Under the pieces are notes generated by a model. That model did no database searches and was not told the origin of the DNA. It saw only the letters and a list, made by a program, of their open reading frames with translations. This document shows positions 5,055 to 7,156 of a stretch of DNA of 7,156 bases, piece by piece (within the stretch, counting starts at the first letter, position 1; each line of letters begins with the position of its first letter). Source of the DNA: Actinomycetota bacterium (lineage in GTDB: Bacteria > Actinomycetota > Actinomycetes > Nanopelagicales > Nanopelagicaceae); NCBI GenBank assembly GCA_016870855.1, contig VGAF01000057.1, forward strand, positions 1 through 7,156, written 5' to 3'. A program made the translations under genes and the position numbers.

Positions 5055-6151
5055 AGGGTGTAAGTAAGTAACGGAATCTCTACTTCTGCCTTTGTAGTTC
5101 CGCCATGATGGCCCACCATTGCGCATTGTTGTTGCTCCCGCTCAATTTCAACAAGAATCAATTCGCCTTTGGCGATGACTATTAGATCACCGATTCGATC
5201 TCTTACATGATCTAGAACCTTGTCTCCAAAAAGTCCAGCAGAAATTGCCTCGCTTCGATGAAGGACTTCTACCCGATCTCCTAAGTGCTCTTCCCAGCGA
5301 ATCTTGACTTGCGCAATTTCCGCTTCGTCCGCATATAAGTATCTAACCCGTGGTTCTCCTGCTATTAGCTTCACATCTTTAAGTAGGTCGTTCTCTTTTC
5401 CGACAACTACAAAATCTCTCCGATTAATCATTCCGTGATCTGATGTCACCGAGAGACGAGTACCTTTTGGGAGTCGCTCCAGCAGTTCCCCAACCAGCTG
5501 GTCAACTCGCTCGAGTGCGGCAAAAAACTTCTCTGAAGCAAAACCGGAATTATGAGAGGCATCATCGACGTCATTTAAGTAGACATAGGCAAATGAATTA
5601 GGAGCCTTAAGAGCTTCGGAAGCTGCGGTTGAGAGTTCATCATTGCTATTTGCGCCAAGATATATTCCACCACGAAGGGCTGCACGGGTAAATCCAGTTT
5701 CGGCATAACGCTTGCCTGCTACATGAGAAGTACGAATTCCAGCTTGATTTGCCCTTTCAAAGAGGGTTGGTTGAGATTGCCAGATAACCGGGTCGACTCG
5801 CTCATCCCATTTGAGAGCGTTCAAGATTCGCTCCGGGGTGCCGCTGTGCGGAACGCGCATCGTGTAGCCGACCATGCCATGCTCTCCTGGAGACATTCCC
5901 GTTCCAAGTGAGGTCAAACTTGTTGCAGTCGTTGAGGGAAATGTTGCAACTAAGGTCTCTTTATATTCAAGGCGGTTTAAGAATTTAGTCTTAGCGGAAA
6001 ATTCATCAATCGCATTCTTGCCCAAGCCATCAACTAGTAAGAGACACTCGCGCTGACCCGGATTTGCAGGGAGTTCTAATGAGTTTGTTGTCCCCCCAAG
6101 TCCTAGCGTCGCAAATAGCGATTGCGATAGTTGCGCTAGCGTTTGGGGCAC
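5051..6151 (-). CDS. Alkaline phosphatase superfamily nucleotide pyrophosphatase/phosphodiesterase
   Basis: Complete 366-residue protein of the alkaline phosphatase superfamily, closest in motif order to nucleotide pyrophosphatase/phosphodiesterases. It has the two-metal site and nucleophile: LLLVDGLGK (37-45, metal ligand D41), FPSTTATSLTSLGTG (71-85, nucleophile probably T75), YLNDVDDASHNSG (191-203, D196 and H200), SVTSDHGM (234-241, D238 and H239) and VGHHGGTT (346-353, H349). It probably hydrolyses phosphodiester or pyrophosphate bonds; the substrate is unknown. No signal peptide is apparent, so it should be cytoplasmic. I chose the GTG at 6149-6151, which gives a family-like N-terminus and has GGAAAG 8 nt upstream; an ATG at 6157-6159 is out of frame. 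The start codon sits in the tip of a GC-rich hairpin. The gene is divergent from psuG and convergent with sepH. Confidence 0.9.
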   Translation of the reverse strand: MPQTLAQLSQSLFATLGLGGTTNSLELPANPGQRECLLLVDGLGKNAIDEFSAKTKFLNRLEYKETLVATFPSTTATSLTSLGTGMSPGEHGMVGYTMRVPHSGTPERILNALKWDERVDPVIWQSQPTLFERANQAGIRTSHVAGKRYAETGFTRAALRGGIYLGANSNDELSTAASEALKAPNSFAYVYLNDVDDASHNSGFASEKFFAALERVDQLVGELLERLPKGTRLSVTSDHGMINRRDFVVVGKENDLLKDVKLIAGEPRVRYLYADEAEIAQVKIRWEEHLGDRVEVLHRSEAISAGLFGDKVLDHVRDRIGDLIVIAKGELILVEIEREQQQCAMVGHHGGTTKAEVEIPLLTYTL

Positions 6152-6158
6152 TGCCCCA
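6144..6158. promoter_or_regulatory. GC-rich inverted repeat enclosing the phosphodiesterase start codon
   Basis: TGGGGC and GCCCCA form a perfect 6-bp inverted repeat around 3 bases. In the minus-strand mRNA the GUG start codon lies at the hairpin tip (two bases in the loop, one in the stem), which could limit ribosome access. On the plus strand the same repeat covers the expected -35 region of psuG (about 17 bp before its -10 box), so it could instead be a repressor or activator site. Either function is inferred from position alone. Confidence 0.4.
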
Positions 6159-6159
6159 T

Positions 6160-6165
6160 CTTTCC
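6160..6165 (-). promoter_or_regulatory. Shine-Dalgarno-like site of the phosphodiesterase gene
   Basis: GGAAAG on the minus strand, 8 nt before the GTG at 6151. It supports that start over the out-of-frame ATG immediately after it. Confidence 0.5.
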
Positions 6166-6167
6166 AG

Positions 6168-6173
6168 TAACCT
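6168..6173 (+). promoter_or_regulatory. Putative -10 box for leaderless psuG transcript
   Basis: TAACCT ends 8 nt before the psuG ATG at 6182. No Shine-Dalgarno lies in between (the spacer is pyrimidine-rich), so a leaderless or near-leaderless transcript is plausible. The expected -35 region lies in the inverted repeat at 6144-6158 and does not match TTGACA. Confidence 0.45.
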
Positions 6174-6181
6174 TCCTACTT

Positions 6182-7069
6182 ATGATCCAATATTCAAGCG
6201 AAGTGAGAGCCGCCCTAGTAGAAAAGCGTCCACTTGTTGCGTTGGAGTCAACCATCATCTCTCACGGCCTACCCCGACCAAAGAATCTAGAGGTTGCCCT
6301 TGAGGTAGAAGAGATAGTTAGAAGCGAAGGAGCAACCCCAGCAACTATCGCGATCATCGATGGCGTAATACATATTGGACTTGAAAAGACAGAACTTGAT
6401 CGAGTAGCAAATGATGAAAACTTTACAAAGGCTTCAATTAGAGATTTGGCTACCGCTACAGCAAGCGGTCTATCAGCGGCCACAACCGTCGCTGCGACAT
6501 CTCATATAGCTCACCTATCGGGAATCGAATTCTTCGCGACCGGTGGACTTGGCGGAGTTCACCGTGGCGCACAAGAAAGCTGGGATGAATCTGCGGACCT
6601 CCTTGCACTCGCAAACATCCCGGTGCTCGTAGTTTGCGCCGGCGTTAAATCAATTCTTGATATCCAAGCCACTCTCGAGCGTTTGGAAACTCTCTCCGTA
6701 CCGTTGATCGGCTACCGAACTAAGAAGTTCCCAGGTTTTTACCTACCAGATAGTGGATACACGATCGAACATGAAGCAAAGAGTGCCGCCGAGATTGGCG
6801 CTATCTGGCGGGCTCGCAAAGAGGTAGGAACAGCAAATACTGGTTTGGTAGTCGCGAATCCGACTCCTCTTCCCTTGAACCCAACGCTTCATGAGCGACT
6901 TCTTAAGGATGGCTTAGCCAAAGCGCGCGAAAATAGCGTCACAGGCAAGGCTGTCACCCCATTCCTGCTTGAGTTTTTCCATGCAAATAGCGATGGCGAA
7001 TCACTAAAAGTCAATATTGAAATCATCAAGAGCAATTCAAGATTAGCTGCTCAAATCGCAAGTTCTTAA
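6182..7069 (+). CDS. psuG: Pseudouridine-5'-phosphate glycosidase
   Basis: Complete 295-residue pseudouridine-5'-phosphate glycosidase, which reversibly splits the C-C glycosidic bond of pseudouridine 5'-phosphate to uracil and ribose 5-phosphate in the cytoplasm. The family blocks appear in order: LVALESTIISHGLPRPKN (18-35), GATPATIAIIDG (50-61), FATGGLGGVHRGA (118-130), VVCAGVKSILD (150-160), VPLIGY (173-178), GLVVANPTP (221-229), TPFLLE (259-264) and ESLKVNIE (273-280). By remembered alignment with E. coli PsuG (YeiN), the catalytic residues E31, K93, K166 and N289 correspond to E22, K83, K156 and N278; D138 is a likely metal-site residue. I chose the ATG at 6182 because it matches the family start; an in-frame ATG at 6143 would add 13 unlike residues and overlap the divergent gene. 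The PfkB kinase gene begins one base after its stop, as expected for a psuG/psuK pair. Confidence 0.96.
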   Translation: MIQYSSEVRAALVEKRPLVALESTIISHGLPRPKNLEVALEVEEIVRSEGATPATIAIIDGVIHIGLEKTELDRVANDENFTKASIRDLATATASGLSAATTVAATSHIAHLSGIEFFATGGLGGVHRGAQESWDESADLLALANIPVLVVCAGVKSILDIQATLERLETLSVPLIGYRTKKFPGFYLPDSGYTIEHEAKSAAEIGAIWRARKEVGTANTGLVVANPTPLPLNPTLHERLLKDGLAKARENSVTGKAVTPFLLEFFHANSDGESLKVNIEIIKSNSRLAAQIASS

Positions 7070-7070
7070 G

Positions 7071-7156
7071 ATGACCAAAGTTCTCTGTGTTGGCGATGCC
7101 ATGATTGATGTAATCGTCCAGATTAAGAGCGCTATAAACGTTAATAGCGATACGCT
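7071..7156 (+). CDS. PfkB-family carbohydrate kinase, N-terminal fragment (probable pseudouridine kinase)
   Basis: Only the first 28 residues are in the window; the frame is open at the right edge. MTKVLCVGDAMIDVIVQI is the typical first strand and GDxxxD motif of the ribokinase/PfkB family, where G8-D9 and D13 begin the substrate-binding site. The start lies one base after the psuG stop, so the two are surely co-transcribed and probably translationally coupled. In bacteria that degrade pseudouridine, psuG is paired with a PfkB kinase (PsuK) that makes pseudouridine 5'-phosphate, the glycosidase substrate. That specificity is therefore inferred from context; the visible fragment cannot tell it apart from ribokinase, adenosine kinase or other PfkB enzymes. 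Confidence 0.8.
   Translation, partial: MTKVLCVGDAMIDVIVQIKSAINVNSDT

Noticed and set aside
6157..6159. Minus-strand ATG directly after GGAAAG as the phosphodiesterase start
   Set aside because: It is out of frame with the phosphodiesterase; the GTG at 6149-6151 gives a family-like N-terminus.
6143..6181. Upstream in-frame ATG extending PsuG by 13 residues
   Set aside because: The extension does not match the family, it would overlap the divergent gene's start, and the ATG at 6182 fits both homology and the putative promoter.
1..7156. CRISPR array, insertion sequence, phage gene, tRNA or rRNA
   Set aside because: I saw no regularly spaced repeats, transposase or integrase motifs, or RNA gene signatures; the window is almost fully explained by eight recognisable coding genes.

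Overview
The window looks like chromosomal DNA from a low- to moderate-GC actinobacterium with a compact genome. The strongest lineage marker is a complete SepH (DUF3071) cell-division protein, a family known from Actinobacteria. Base composition is roughly balanced between GC and AT, far below Streptomyces or Mycobacterium. Gene spacing is tight: divergent gaps of 30 and 32 bp, stop/start overlaps, and no stretch of 300 bp without a gene. A freshwater Nanopelagicales (acI)-type organism is my best guess, but this is an inference from composition, gene content and compactness only.

Layout. Positions 1-2068 (minus strand) hold a housekeeping cluster read right to left: rplS (ribosomal protein L19), lepB (signal peptidase I), rnhB (RNase HII) and yraN (UPF0102 nuclease-like protein, cut by the window edge). 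Spacing is 3 bp for rplS/lepB and an ATGA overlap for lepB/rnhB; yraN lies 56 bp further on. Upstream of rplS, also on the minus strand, is an inositol-monophosphatase-family gene (2171-2962). A 32-bp divergent gap separates it from an MFS transporter (2995-4215, plus), followed by sepH (4257-5054, plus). sepH converges with a minus-strand alkaline-phosphatase-superfamily phosphodiesterase (5051-6151), and the two stop codons share one TTAA. A second, 30-bp divergent gap leads to psuG (pseudouridine-5'-phosphate glycosidase, 6182-7069). One base later a PfkB-family kinase begins, most likely the partner pseudouridine kinase; it runs off the right edge.

How the genes fit together. The left block serves translation, protein export and DNA maintenance and follows the usual actinobacterial order, except that no DUF2469 gene lies between rnhB and yraN and no trmD lies immediately upstream of rplS. 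The right end is a pseudouridine catabolic pair that would phosphorylate pseudouridine and then split it to uracil and ribose 5-phosphate. Several starts (yraN, the inositol phosphatase, the MFS gene, psuG) have no Shine-Dalgarno but carry a TANNNT box 5-8 nt before the start codon, suggesting leaderless transcripts. rplS has a clear Shine-Dalgarno and the phosphodiesterase a plausible one.

I found no mobile element, CRISPR array, tRNA or rRNA, and nothing that I would call a new multi-gene system. The more interesting points are small: an acidic tail on L19, an in-frame rplS-stop/lepB-start junction, hairpins at several gene junctions including one that encloses a start codon, and the shared stop-codon palindrome.
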